Below, in pieces: positions 1 to 4,951 of a stretch of DNA of 10,724 nt. The notes beneath the pieces are model-generated. The model was not told where the DNA came from, searched no databases, and worked only from the letters and a program-made list of their open reading frames with translations. Source of the DNA: Faecalimonas sp. (GTDB taxonomy: Bacteria; Bacillota; Clostridia; Lachnospirales; Lachnospiraceae). The position numbers were made by a program, and so were the translations under genes. The stretch lies in contig JAHHTN010000071.1 of assembly GCA_020024645.1 (NCBI GenBank), positions 1 to 10,724 on the forward strand. The letters run 5' to 3'. Numbering within the stretch: position 1 is the stretch's first letter; each line of letters starts with the position of its first letter.

Positions 1-521
1 GCAATAATAAGAAATACAAGAGGAATAAATGAATTCCCCATACTCCTTAAAACTGCTGCGAAATAATTATACAAAAAAACAAAAAACATACCTGCAAAAA
101 TAATCAACAGATACTCTTTTGTCATCGAAAAAATACTTTCCTCAATGTTTAAAAGTTGCAAAATTTCATCAACAAACCAAAAACTTATTCCATTAATCAA
201 AATGGTAATTCCAAAAATAAATAGAAAAGATTGGAAAAAACTTTGTGACAACTGTTCTGTATCTTTTGCACTATAAAAATACGAAAAAACAACACTACTG
301 CCCATACAAAGACCAATGATAATAGATGTTAAAAAAGTCATTGTCATATAAGAGGAGCCTACGGCTGCCAACGCATTCGCCCCGACATATTTCCCTACAA
401 TGAGAGTATCGACCAAATTATATAGTTGTTGAAATAGATTTCCTGCAATCAGGGGAAGCGAAAATAATACAATCGATTTCATCTCACTTCCTTTGGTTAA
501 ATCTATATTTCTTGTTTTCAT
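1..521 (-). CDS. MATE family multidrug efflux transporter, N-terminal part (gene runs off the left edge)
   Basis: The reverse strand is open from an ATG at 521 to the window edge and encodes about 173 residues, while full-length MATE proteins are about 440-460. The protein starts MKTRNIDLTKGS and continues into the stretch LPLIAGNLFQQLYNLVDTL, which is characteristic of the first MATE helix. GANALAAVGSS and several further hydrophobic helices follow. MATE proteins are inner-membrane Na+/H+-coupled exporters of cationic drugs and metabolites; the substrate here cannot be told. An internal ATG at 482 would remove the conserved DLTKGS lead-in, so 521 is preferred. The start lies 23 bases after the phosphatase stop codon and has only a weak ribosome binding site, which suggests co-transcription and possibly coupled translation. 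It is probably host DNA flanking the element. Family confident, substrate unknown. Confidence 0.88.
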   Translation of the reverse strand, partial: MKTRNIDLTKGSEMKSIVLFSLPLIAGNLFQQLYNLVDTLIVGKYVGANALAAVGSSYMTMTFLTSIIIGLCMGSSVVFSYFYSAKDTEQLSQSFFQSFLFIFGITILINGISFWFVDEILQLLNIEESIFSMTKEYLLIIFAGMFFVFLYNYFAAVLRSMGNSFIPLVFLII

Positions 522-544
522 TTTATCAAACTGTACTCAAACCT

Positions 545-1018
545 CTAATCTCGAGTAACTTGCCCTTTCCCTAGAATGTAGTTTAAAAGTTCTTGGCATC
601 CTTCATAGACATCATTATACGTGATTTCAAAATTTCCTGTGTACCAAGGGTCTGCAATATCTCTTGGTGACGATGAAAAGTCTAGTAATTTATGGATTTT
701 ATCATCTGGATCATTTCCAAAAATTTTTATCATATTTTTCATATTCCAAGAATCCATACCTAAAATATAGTCGTATTCTTCGTATTCTTTTTTTGTAACT
801 TGTCGCGCACGGTGATCACCACAAAAAATTCCTTTCTCTTTTAATTTCTGTCGTGTGCCATGATGGACTGGATTGCCAATCTCTTCACGGCTTGTAGCAG
901 CAGAATCAATGTAAAACTCTTCTGCTAAGTTTGATTTTTCCACTAAATCTTTCATTACGTATTCCGCCATTGTCGAGCGACAAATATTGCCGTGGCAAAT
1001 GAAAAGTACTTTTATCAT
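545..1018 (-). CDS. Low-molecular-weight protein tyrosine phosphatase
   Basis: The 157-residue protein is the usual length for this family of cytoplasmic phosphatases, which remove phosphate from protein tyrosine (in some bacteria arginine). The N-terminal P-loop is visible as CHGNICRS, with the nucleophile Cys8 and phosphate-binding Arg14 in a CX5R motif. The general acid is Asp123 in ADPWYTG. Both catalytic elements are intact. The ATG at 1018 is supported by AAGGAG at about 1029-1034, 10 bases upstream. It is followed after 23 bases by the MATE transporter on the same strand, so the two probably form a small operon. The cellular substrate cannot be inferred. The integrative element lies directly upstream, so the native promoter may have been displaced and expression may now depend on the element end. 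Confidence 0.93.
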   Translation of the reverse strand: MIKVLFICHGNICRSTMAEYVMKDLVEKSNLAEEFYIDSAATSREEIGNPVHHGTRQKLKEKGIFCGDHRARQVTKKEYEEYDYILGMDSWNMKNMIKIFGNDPDDKIHKLLDFSSSPRDIADPWYTGNFEITYNDVYEGCQELLNYILGKGQVTRD

Positions 1019-1092
1019 CTTCTTATATCTCCTTAAATCTTCTTAAAAGCCTGTATTTACAAGGTTTTTCGAATTTCTACTTTTTTACTTTT

Positions 1093-1120
1093 TTCTTATA
1101 ATTTCTTATATCTTCTTATA
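1093..1120. repeat. Three TTCTTATA direct repeats at 10-bp spacing in the element/host junction
   Basis: TTCTTATA occurs at 1093-1100, 1103-1110 and 1113-1120, in exact 10-bp register. A 12-bp direct repeat, ATCTTCTTATAT, is found at 1017-1028 (overlapping the phosphatase start codon) and again at 1110-1121. Tn916-type integrases recombine at AT-rich sites, so this stretch is a candidate attachment region. It could equally be simple AT-rich sequence drift. Confidence 0.45.
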
Positions 1121-1125
1121 TTTCT

Positions 1126-1173
1126 TTGGTCTATTGGTCTACAAATTGGTCTATTTTTAAAATTCGTAGACCA
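1126..1173. repeat. TTGGTCTA repeats at the integrase-proximal end, candidate arm-type sites for integrase
   Basis: TTGGTCTA is present three times in the same orientation (1126-1133, 1134-1141, 1146-1153). A near copy is inverted, with TAGACCA at 1167-1173, so that TGGTCTAC (1135-1142) and GTAGACCA (1166-1173) form a perfect 8-bp inverted repeat. The Tn916 integrase has an N-terminal domain that binds short direct repeats just inside the element ends. These repeats lie in that position, immediately beyond the 3' end of int. The assignment as arm sites is inference. Confidence 0.5.
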
Positions 1174-1181
1174 GCACTTTT

Positions 1182-2423
1182 TTAGCCCCTTAAACCAACT
1201 ACCTTGCGGTTCTTATGTTTATTCGATGTGCCCGCTAAATGTAATCGCTCTAATTCGGCTCGTGCATCTGTAGATCCTAGATGTGTGTAAGTATTCATTG
1301 TTACACCAATATCGCTATGTCCCATTAAATACTGTAAGGTCTTTGGATTCATTCCGGCTCTTGCCATATTACTACAATAGGTATGTCTGCAGACATGAGG
1401 TGTAATCTTTGGCAACTGTACTCTGTAAGTTCTATTATAACGTCCAATTGCATAATGAAAATACTTCTCCCAATGCAATGCCACCATAGGTCTATTATTT
1501 TTATCATAGAATAAAAAACCTGTATAACCGTCAATAATTGGCTCCACCTTAGGATACTTACGATTGGCAACAATTCTCTCAAGACACTCTCTAACCTCTT
1601 CTGTCATCGGAATGTCTCTTGTACCAGAAGATGTCTTTGTTTCTTCTATACTGTATTGCATATCACGTTTTCTCTGCAACTGATGAGTGATATGAAGCAT
1701 ATTATTTTCAAAATCAATATCATGTACTGTCAAACCACAGAATTCACTTATTCGAAGCCCAGTTTTAAACAAAAGAAACATTCCATCATAATACCTATTA
1801 TAATGACTGTCCTCTTTGATGAATTTTAGAAATTTTCTTTCCTGTTCCTGTGTAATAGCTTCCCTTGTAACGGAATCATTCACAATAACTGTAGCCAGCT
1901 GAAACTCAAAAGGATTTCTAAGAAGTAAATCATCATCCACTGCCATCTGAAAGGCTGGTCTAAGAACACCTCTGATTGAATGAATAGAACTATAGCCTCT
2001 GCCATCCTTTTCCTGTAATTTAATCAAAAATAGTTTGGCATCTGATAATTTCACCTTGTCTATTCGTTTTGAGCTGAATTCTTCTTTCAGCAAAACATTA
2101 CGAACAAAATTATAATTTGCAGCAGTATTATGACGCACCCCTCTTTTCAAGCTAAGATATCTATCTACTAGCTCCATTACAGTCATGTCATTACTGCACA
2201 CACCATTCAACAGTTCCTTCTGAATAATCTGCTCTTTTTCTCGCAAGGATAAATCAAGCTTTTTCCCTGCTGCAACTGGATCTGTGCTTGTTAATCTCCA
2301 ACTATAAACAGATTTTCTCTTCCCATTGGCATCTGTATATCGATATTTGTATCTCCCGTTTTTTTCCTGAACCTCTCCATCCCAAAGAAGTCTTTTTTTG
2401 CTGTCACGTCTCTTTTCGCTCAT
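1182..2423 (-). CDS. int: Tn916-family tyrosine recombinase (site-specific integrase)
   Basis: The 413-residue protein is close in length to Tn916 integrase (about 405) and opens with the same kind of arm-binding domain: MSEKRRDSKKR, then GRYKYRYTDANGK and YSWRL. A SAM-like core-binding domain spans about residues 80-170. The catalytic domain follows, with all expected residues visible: Arg224 (KTGLRISEF), Lys263 (ETKTSSG), His343 and Arg346 (TPHVCRH), His369 (LMGHS) and the nucleophile Tyr379 (MNTYTH). It should therefore be active in integration and, with Xis, excision. The ATG at 2423 has AAGGAG 5 bases upstream. It is the last gene of the leftward regulatory/integration cluster and its stop lies next to the probable attachment end. 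A nested inverted repeat precedes it at 2439-2482. Confidence 0.96.
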   Translation of the reverse strand: MSEKRRDSKKRLLWDGEVQEKNGRYKYRYTDANGKRKSVYSWRLTSTDPVAAGKKLDLSLREKEQIIQKELLNGVCSNDMTVMELVDRYLSLKRGVRHNTAANYNFVRNVLLKEEFSSKRIDKVKLSDAKLFLIKLQEKDGRGYSSIHSIRGVLRPAFQMAVDDDLLLRNPFEFQLATVIVNDSVTREAITQEQERKFLKFIKEDSHYNRYYDGMFLLFKTGLRISEFCGLTVHDIDFENNMLHITHQLQRKRDMQYSIEETKTSSGTRDIPMTEEVRECLERIVANRKYPKVEPIIDGYTGFLFYDKNNRPMVALHWEKYFHYAIGRYNRTYRVQLPKITPHVCRHTYCSNMARAGMNPKTLQYLMGHSDIGVTMNTYTHLGSTDARAELERLHLAGTSNKHKNRKVVGLRG

Positions 2424-2438
2424 ATTGCTCCTTTCTAA

Positions 2439-2482
2439 GAGTCATGACATCGTTCATACTGTTAGTATATCATGAATGACTC
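2439..2482 (-). promoter_or_regulatory. Nested inverted repeat and candidate int promoter between xis and int
   Basis: GAGTCAT at 2439-2445 pairs with ATGACTC at 2476-2482. Inside it, ATACT (2456-2460) and AGTAT (2464-2468) form a second dyad. On the reverse strand TATACT (2464-2469) is a reasonable -10 hexamer for int, but no good -35 is seen at the right distance. The dyad could be a binding site that controls int, or a structured segment of an xis-int transcript. Confidence 0.4.
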
Positions 2483-2504
2483 CTAAGTTGTACTAAAATT
2501 TTCC

Positions 2505-2711
2505 CTAGATTGTTTCTAATCCATCAACGAATCGTTCAAATTTTTCTCTCTTAATCAAGGCTCTGCTTCCATTCCATAGGAGATAATCCGCTGATTTATT
2601 TTCATTAATTAAGCTTCTCAGCTTGTTTTCTCCAATACGGAAATACACTGCGGCTTCTTCTACGGATAACGTGTATTTCTTCCAAATTGGAATTTCATAG
2701 ATATGTTCCAT
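2505..2711 (-). CDS. xis: Tn916-type excisionase
   Basis: This 68-residue protein closely resembles Tn916 Xis (67 residues). Both share the pattern IPIW..YTL..EEA..YFRIGENKLR..., then N-G-R..IKR..FE near the C-terminus. It is a small winged-helix DNA-bending protein that binds near the element ends and directs the integrase towards excision. The ATG at 2711 follows GGAGG, 10 bases upstream. It is encoded 81 bases before int on the same strand, the normal order for the family. A perfect 13-bp inverted repeat lies just upstream at 2747-2787. No defect is visible. Confidence 0.93.
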   Translation of the reverse strand: MEHIYEIPIWKKYTLSVEEAAVYFRIGENKLRSLINENKSADYLLWNGSRALIKREKFERFVDGLETI

Positions 2712-2746
2712 ACTGCTTTGTCCTCCATCCTTAAATAGTTAGGCTA

Positions 2747-2787
2747 ACCAGGCCATACACAATCCCACACACTATGTATGGCCTGGT
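2747..2787. repeat. Perfect 13-bp inverted repeat upstream of xis
   Basis: ACCAGGCCATACA (2747-2759) and TGTATGGCCTGGT (2775-2787) are exact reverse complements separated by 15 bases. It is the longest perfect stem noticed in the window. It lies between the sigma-like gene and xis on the leftward transcript. No T-tract follows the stem in either direction, so it does not look like a standard intrinsic terminator. It may be a protein-binding dyad or an RNA structure affecting xis expression. Confidence 0.7.
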
Positions 2788-2881
2788 AACCATCTGAGAG
2801 AATTCCCCCTCTCATTATTTAGATGTGGACAAGTTTCTGATATTTGCTGAATAACTTTTTAAATCTTTTTATAAATTCTTA

Positions 2882-3307
2882 TTACTCTTCAAATCCCCGA
2901 CGTAGCTGTTCTACCAGTTTCTTTCTCTTGTACTGCATCTGATTGCGCTGAAGTCCATACTTCTCACAGATTCTCTTCTCTAAATCTCTTTCTCCAGAAA
3001 AACAGTCATATAAGAAGTCTCTGTCTTCACGATCAAGCTCTACCATCAGTTCACCCAATCGCTGAAGCTCCCAGTTATGGATATAAGCCTCTTCAATATT
3101 GATTGTTGGATCTGCAATTTCCTGCTCATATTCATCGCCTTCTGAATCGTTCAGACTTAAAGACATCACTGTAATACCAGCTCTTTCCTTTTTCTCATTT
3201 TCTCTGCTGAGACGTTTGTAATCATTGTCAAACTCTCTGCGTAATGCCTGGATATCCTCCTCTCTCATTCCTGCCTCTTTGCATGCCATTTCGTACTTGT
3301 AAATCAT
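2882..3307 (-). CDS. Small sigma-70-like / HTH transcription factor
   Basis: Starting at the ATG at 3307 the protein has 141 residues. It begins MIYKYEMACKEAG, has a charged helical middle, an acidic linker (about residues 50-75), and a C-terminal part that resembles sigma region 4: VELDREDRDFLYDCF (about 90-103), then a helix-turn-helix around KRICEKYGLQRNQMQYKRKKL (111-131). Proteins of this kind are common in Clostridia mobile elements and are annotated as sigma-70 family factors; region 2 is not evident here. The frame stays open upstream to a TTG at 3460, but that stretch overlaps a terminator hairpin and reads poorly. The ATG at 3307 has GAGG 9 bases upstream, so it is preferred. The likely role is switching on element genes. 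Its targets are unknown, and core-polymerase binding is family inference only. Confidence 0.8.
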   Translation of the reverse strand: MIYKYEMACKEAGMREEDIQALRREFDNDYKRLSRENEKKERAGITVMSLSLNDSEGDEYEQEIADPTINIEEAYIHNWELQRLGELMVELDREDRDFLYDCFSGERDLEKRICEKYGLQRNQMQYKRKKLVEQLRRGFEE

Positions 3308-3353
3308 GTGTGTTTTCCTCACTTCCGTTTTTTGTCCAGAAGAGTCAACACAC
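3308..3353 (-). promoter_or_regulatory. 5' leader stem-loop masking the ribosome binding site of the sigma-like gene
   Basis: In the leftward mRNA, GTGTGTT (plus strand 3347-3353) pairs with AACACAC (3308-3314), which ends at the start codon. Further in, CTCTTC pairs with GAA..GAG across a two-base bulge, and this GAG is part of the ribosome binding site. The two helices are separated by a GA/GAA internal loop. The structure would cover the SD and abut the ATG, implying controlled translation. It is a hand fold, not a calculated one. Confidence 0.5.
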
Positions 3354-3375
3354 CGCAAAGTAAAAAAGGGCATAG

Positions 3376-3409
3376 AAAAAGCCCCGCACCCAATTAAGGG
3401 CACAAGGCT
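3376..3409 (-). terminator. Intrinsic terminator or attenuator in the leader of the sigma-like gene
   Basis: On the reverse strand AGCCTTGTGCCC (3398-3409) can pair over 12 positions with GGGTGCGGGGCT (3380-3391), using several G-U pairs. The loop is TTAATT and the stem runs straight into TTTTC. It sits about 70 bases before the sigma-like start codon with no gene between, so it would act as an attenuator rather than a gene-end terminator. Downstream, GGGC (3381-3384) can alternatively pair with GCCC (3368-3371), followed by a run of six T (3362-3367). The two hairpins share bases and cannot coexist. Confidence 0.6.
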
Positions 3410-3435
3410 CATAGACTGTTCTTTATTAAATTTAA

Positions 3436-3457
3436 GTATGCTGCTCTCCCAGCATAC
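3436..3457 (-). promoter_or_regulatory. 8-bp perfect hairpin at the beginning of the sigma-gene leader
   Basis: GTATGCTG (3436-3443) and CAGCATAC (3450-3457) are exact reverse complements around a 6-base loop that reads GGAGAG on the leftward strand. AT-rich sequence follows it on that strand. It lies just downstream of the proposed -10 at 3460-3465, so it could be the first structured part of the transcript or a DNA-binding dyad. Confidence 0.5.
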
Positions 3458-3459
3458 CA

Positions 3460-3488
3460 ATCATAACTGATACAAGGTCGGACTTTCA
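3460..3488 (-). promoter_or_regulatory. Candidate activator-dependent leftward promoter for the sigma-like gene
   Basis: On the reverse strand TATGAT (3460-3465) is a good -10. The hexamer 17 bp upstream (3483-3488) is TGAAAG, a poor -35. A good -10 with a poor -35, directly downstream of a phased repeat array, is the usual arrangement for a promoter that needs an activator. This is inference from sequence only. Confidence 0.4.
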
Positions 3489-3554
3489 GTAGGATACCCG
3501 TCGTACCTTAGTCGCATTTTAGTCGGAAGTTTGTCGGACTTAAGTCGTACATTC
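3489..3554. repeat. Array of GTCG motifs at exact 11-bp spacing
   Basis: GTCG begins at 3500, 3511, 3522, 3533 and 3544, every 11 bp. A degenerate unit, GTAG, keeps the register at 3489, and another GTCG at 3477 is one base off register. Units read GTCGTACCTTA, GTCGCATTTTA, GTCGGAAGTTT, GTCGGACTTAA and GTCGTACATTC. One helical turn per unit puts all copies on the same DNA face. The array overlaps the last codons of the HTH regulator gene and lies just upstream of the proposed promoter for the sigma-like gene. Confidence 0.8.
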
Positions 3555-4100
3555 AACTTCCATAACCTCATCCGTTTCTTTCAAAAATCCTTTAACTTTG
3601 GGAAGCTCTGCTCCCCAAAGAGCAAGCCCAAACACCATAATTGCCTCCTTCTTACGATCATAGAATCGACTGCGTTCAATATTCAGTATCTCCAGCATCT
3701 CACTTTCTGTATATTTATTCTTCCAAAGATAAGCTTTATTTAAAATATCGAAAAACAGTTCCCCTCCATCCGGGAATTCCTTTACTCTAACCATGGCTCC
3801 TTCCACCATCTCCATCATCCATCTAGAATCAAATAAAGTCTTGATTCTTTCTTCAAACCTATTTCTCTGCTCATCTAGTGCAAAGGTTTCCAGATATAAA
3901 AGAGCTCCATCCAAATCAGATCCACAGTAATAACATATTTCTTCTGCTACCGCATCTGCTCGTCCAATCGTAGACCAACAAACTCTACGGTAGATTGTAA
4001 GTAACATCTTTGATTTCTGATAAAGCGCGTCCTCATTGATTTTCTGCATCTCGCACATTGACTGAATTGCTTTCCATACTCCCGTATTCTTTCTGCTCAT
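3540..4100 (-). CDS. Phage/element HTH regulator with ArpU/RinA-like C-terminus
   Basis: The protein has 186 residues. Its N-terminal two thirds are helical and not recognised in detail. About residues 115-163 resemble the C-terminal helix-turn-helix of Gram-positive phage late-gene regulators (ArpU/RinA type): a helix around DILNKAYLWKNKYT, then SEMLEILNIERSRFYDRKKEAI, and the closing GLALWG. Such proteins activate transcription of downstream phage or element operons. The ATG at 4100 has GGGAG 9 bases upstream. The stop codon falls inside the 11-bp GTCG array, and the sigma-like gene comes next on the same strand. This order suggests that it could bind the array and activate that gene. The leftward promoter at 4358-4386, which overlaps repressor operators, probably drives it. 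The family call is moderate and the function is inferred. Confidence 0.65.
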   Translation of the reverse strand: MSRKNTGVWKAIQSMCEMQKINEDALYQKSKMLLTIYRRVCWSTIGRADAVAEEICYYCGSDLDGALLYLETFALDEQRNRFEERIKTLFDSRWMMEMVEGAMVRVKEFPDGGELFFDILNKAYLWKNKYTESEMLEILNIERSRFYDRKKEAIMVFGLALWGAELPKVKGFLKETDEVMEVECTT

Positions 4101-4265
4101 AGTTACAAGCTCCCTTCCTAAAAGTTCTAATTATTTCCTCCATTACGCTTTCAGGTAAAGGGAAAGGAACCTGTAAAGCGCTCTATAAATAAAGCTCATT
4201 CTCATCTGTCCTATAAGCAGTTTCCTCCTCTGCCCAGATGAAATGCTTTATTATCGATTGTATAT

Positions 4266-4410
4266 GCAACTATCGGCAAGTTATTGTTGACTTTCTCTAC
4301 AATTCTCGTTATAATTTGCTTATAGTTTCTAACACTTGCTTGCACTTGCCGATTTGAATTATAGCAACTATTGGCAAGTACGTCAATAGATTGTCGCAAC
4401 TATCGGCAAC
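4266..4410. promoter_or_regulatory. Four operator-like copies of GCAACTATCGGCAA, probable binding sites of the XRE repressor
   Basis: GCAACTATCGGCAAG is at 4266-4280, GCAACTATTGGCAAG at 4364-4378 and GCAACTATCGGCAAC at 4396-4410. An inverted partial copy, CTTGCCGAT, is at 4345-4353. The second and third full copies start 32 bp apart, about three helical turns. One fills the spacer of the leftward promoter and another overlaps the rightward promoter, so one bound protein could control both directions. The motif was not noticed upstream of the CBASS operon. Confidence 0.75.
4358..4386 (-). promoter_or_regulatory. Strong leftward sigma-A promoter for the integration/regulation cluster
   Basis: On the reverse strand TTGACG (4381-4386) and TATAAT (4358-4363) are separated by exactly 17 bp. 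The operator copy at 4364-4378 lies almost entirely within this spacer. It points towards the HTH regulator, sigma-like, xis and int genes, and would be blocked by anything bound at the operator. Confidence 0.78.
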
Positions 4411-4421
4411 TCTTTTATAAA
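4391..4421 (+). promoter_or_regulatory. Weaker rightward promoter for the repressor gene
   Basis: TTGTCG (4391-4396) is followed after 18 bp by TTATAA (4415-4420), or after 19 bp by TATAAA (4416-4421). The operator at 4396-4410 overlaps it, consistent with autoregulation. Transcription would begin only about 10-20 bases before the ATG at 4442. It could instead start further upstream. Confidence 0.45.
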
Positions 4422-4441
4422 AATTGATTGGAGGAATGGTT

Positions 4442-4873
4442 ATGAAGACCTTTCGAGACAAAGTAATTGAACATCGGGCAGCCCTTGGACTTTCACAGCA
4501 ACAGTTGGCAGATAAGGCCGGAATTGGTGTACGTACTATTGGAAATTATGAATCTGGAGCACGTTTCCCCTATGCTGCACAGCTTTATAAATTAGCAAAA
4601 GCACTTGGGGTTTCTACAGAGTATTTAAAGAATGATGAAATTGAAGATCCAAGCTATGGATTAGATCGAATGGAATATGTTGAAGAAATGCGTGCTACTA
4701 CTAGCACAAAAGATTCTCAGAATTTAGAAGAAATGTTAAAAACAAATAAAGAAATGTTTGCTGGAGGTACTGTAAGCGAAGAAGCAAAAGATGCCTACTT
4801 CCGTGCACTTATGGATGCTTATCTTGAATGTAAGAATGCAGCTAAAGAAACATTTGGCCACAAAAAAGATTAA
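4442..4873 (+). CDS. XRE-family (Cro/CI) repressor, ImmR-like
   Basis: The 143-residue protein has an N-terminal helix-turn-helix of the Cro/CI type at about residues 5-63. The core SQQQLADKAGIGVRTIGNYESG spans 18-39 and ALGVSTEYL follows at 55-62. The C-terminal 75 residues are helical and acidic and are not recognised. The ATG at 4442 is chosen because TGGAGG at 4429-4434 lies 7 bases upstream. An upstream TTG (4424) and ATG (4436) in the same frame overlap or precede this site. The next gene encodes an ImmA/IrrE protease, and divergent operators flank the promoter, the same arrangement as ImmR-ImmA of ICEBs1, where the repressor holds the element dormant until the protease cleaves it. Target genes are inferred to be the leftward cluster and itself. 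Confidence 0.88.
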   Translation: MKTFRDKVIEHRAALGLSQQQLADKAGIGVRTIGNYESGARFPYAAQLYKLAKALGVSTEYLKNDEIEDPSYGLDRMEYVEEMRATTSTKDSQNLEEMLKTNKEMFAGGTVSEEAKDAYFRALMDAYLECKNAAKETFGHKKD

Positions 4874-4951
4874 TCGAGGGAGTTTTTTCGTCACATAGAT
4901 TTGGTAGCATAGACTTATCCTAGAATAATACTCGAGGGGAGTGAATCAACC

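Larger units (their letters stand above)
4101..4441. other. 341-bp divergent control region between the HTH regulator and the XRE repressor
   Basis: The right part (4266-4421) holds the operators and two opposed promoters described separately. The left part, 4101-4265, would be a transcribed leader of about 150-250 bases for the HTH regulator gene. It contains a weak dyad, CAGGT (4152-4156) with ACCTG (4169-4173), an AGGAGG-like sequence on the reverse strand at 4224-4229 not placed before a good start, and a 20-codon open frame (4143-4205, reverse) with a poorly spaced ribosome binding site. I do not see a convincing gene here. Confidence 0.6.

Noticed and set aside
1349..1582. 77-codon reverse frame inside int, and other open frames overlapping cap2, cap4 and the CD-NTase on the opposite strand
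   Set aside because: They overlap well-supported genes in other frames, lack good ribosome binding sites and show no family features.
3308..3460. N-terminal extension of the sigma-like protein from a TTG at 3460
   Set aside because: It would run through a terminator hairpin and the SD stem and gives unconvincing sequence; the ATG at 3307 has its own ribosome binding site.
4143..4205. 20-codon reverse-strand frame before the HTH regulator
   Set aside because: Its AGGAGG is 18 bases away and the nearer AGGA is only 3 bases away; no recognisable sequence. Noted only as part of the control region.
4211..4399. 62-codon reverse-strand open frame in the divergent control region
   Set aside because: It is built over the operators and both promoters, has no ribosome binding site and resembles no protein family.
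4874..4941. TCGAGGGAG repeated at both ends of the repressor-protease gap, as a sign of a lost gene
   Set aside because: The first copy has no start codon after it and the gap holds no readable frame; two purine-rich words this short may arise by chance.
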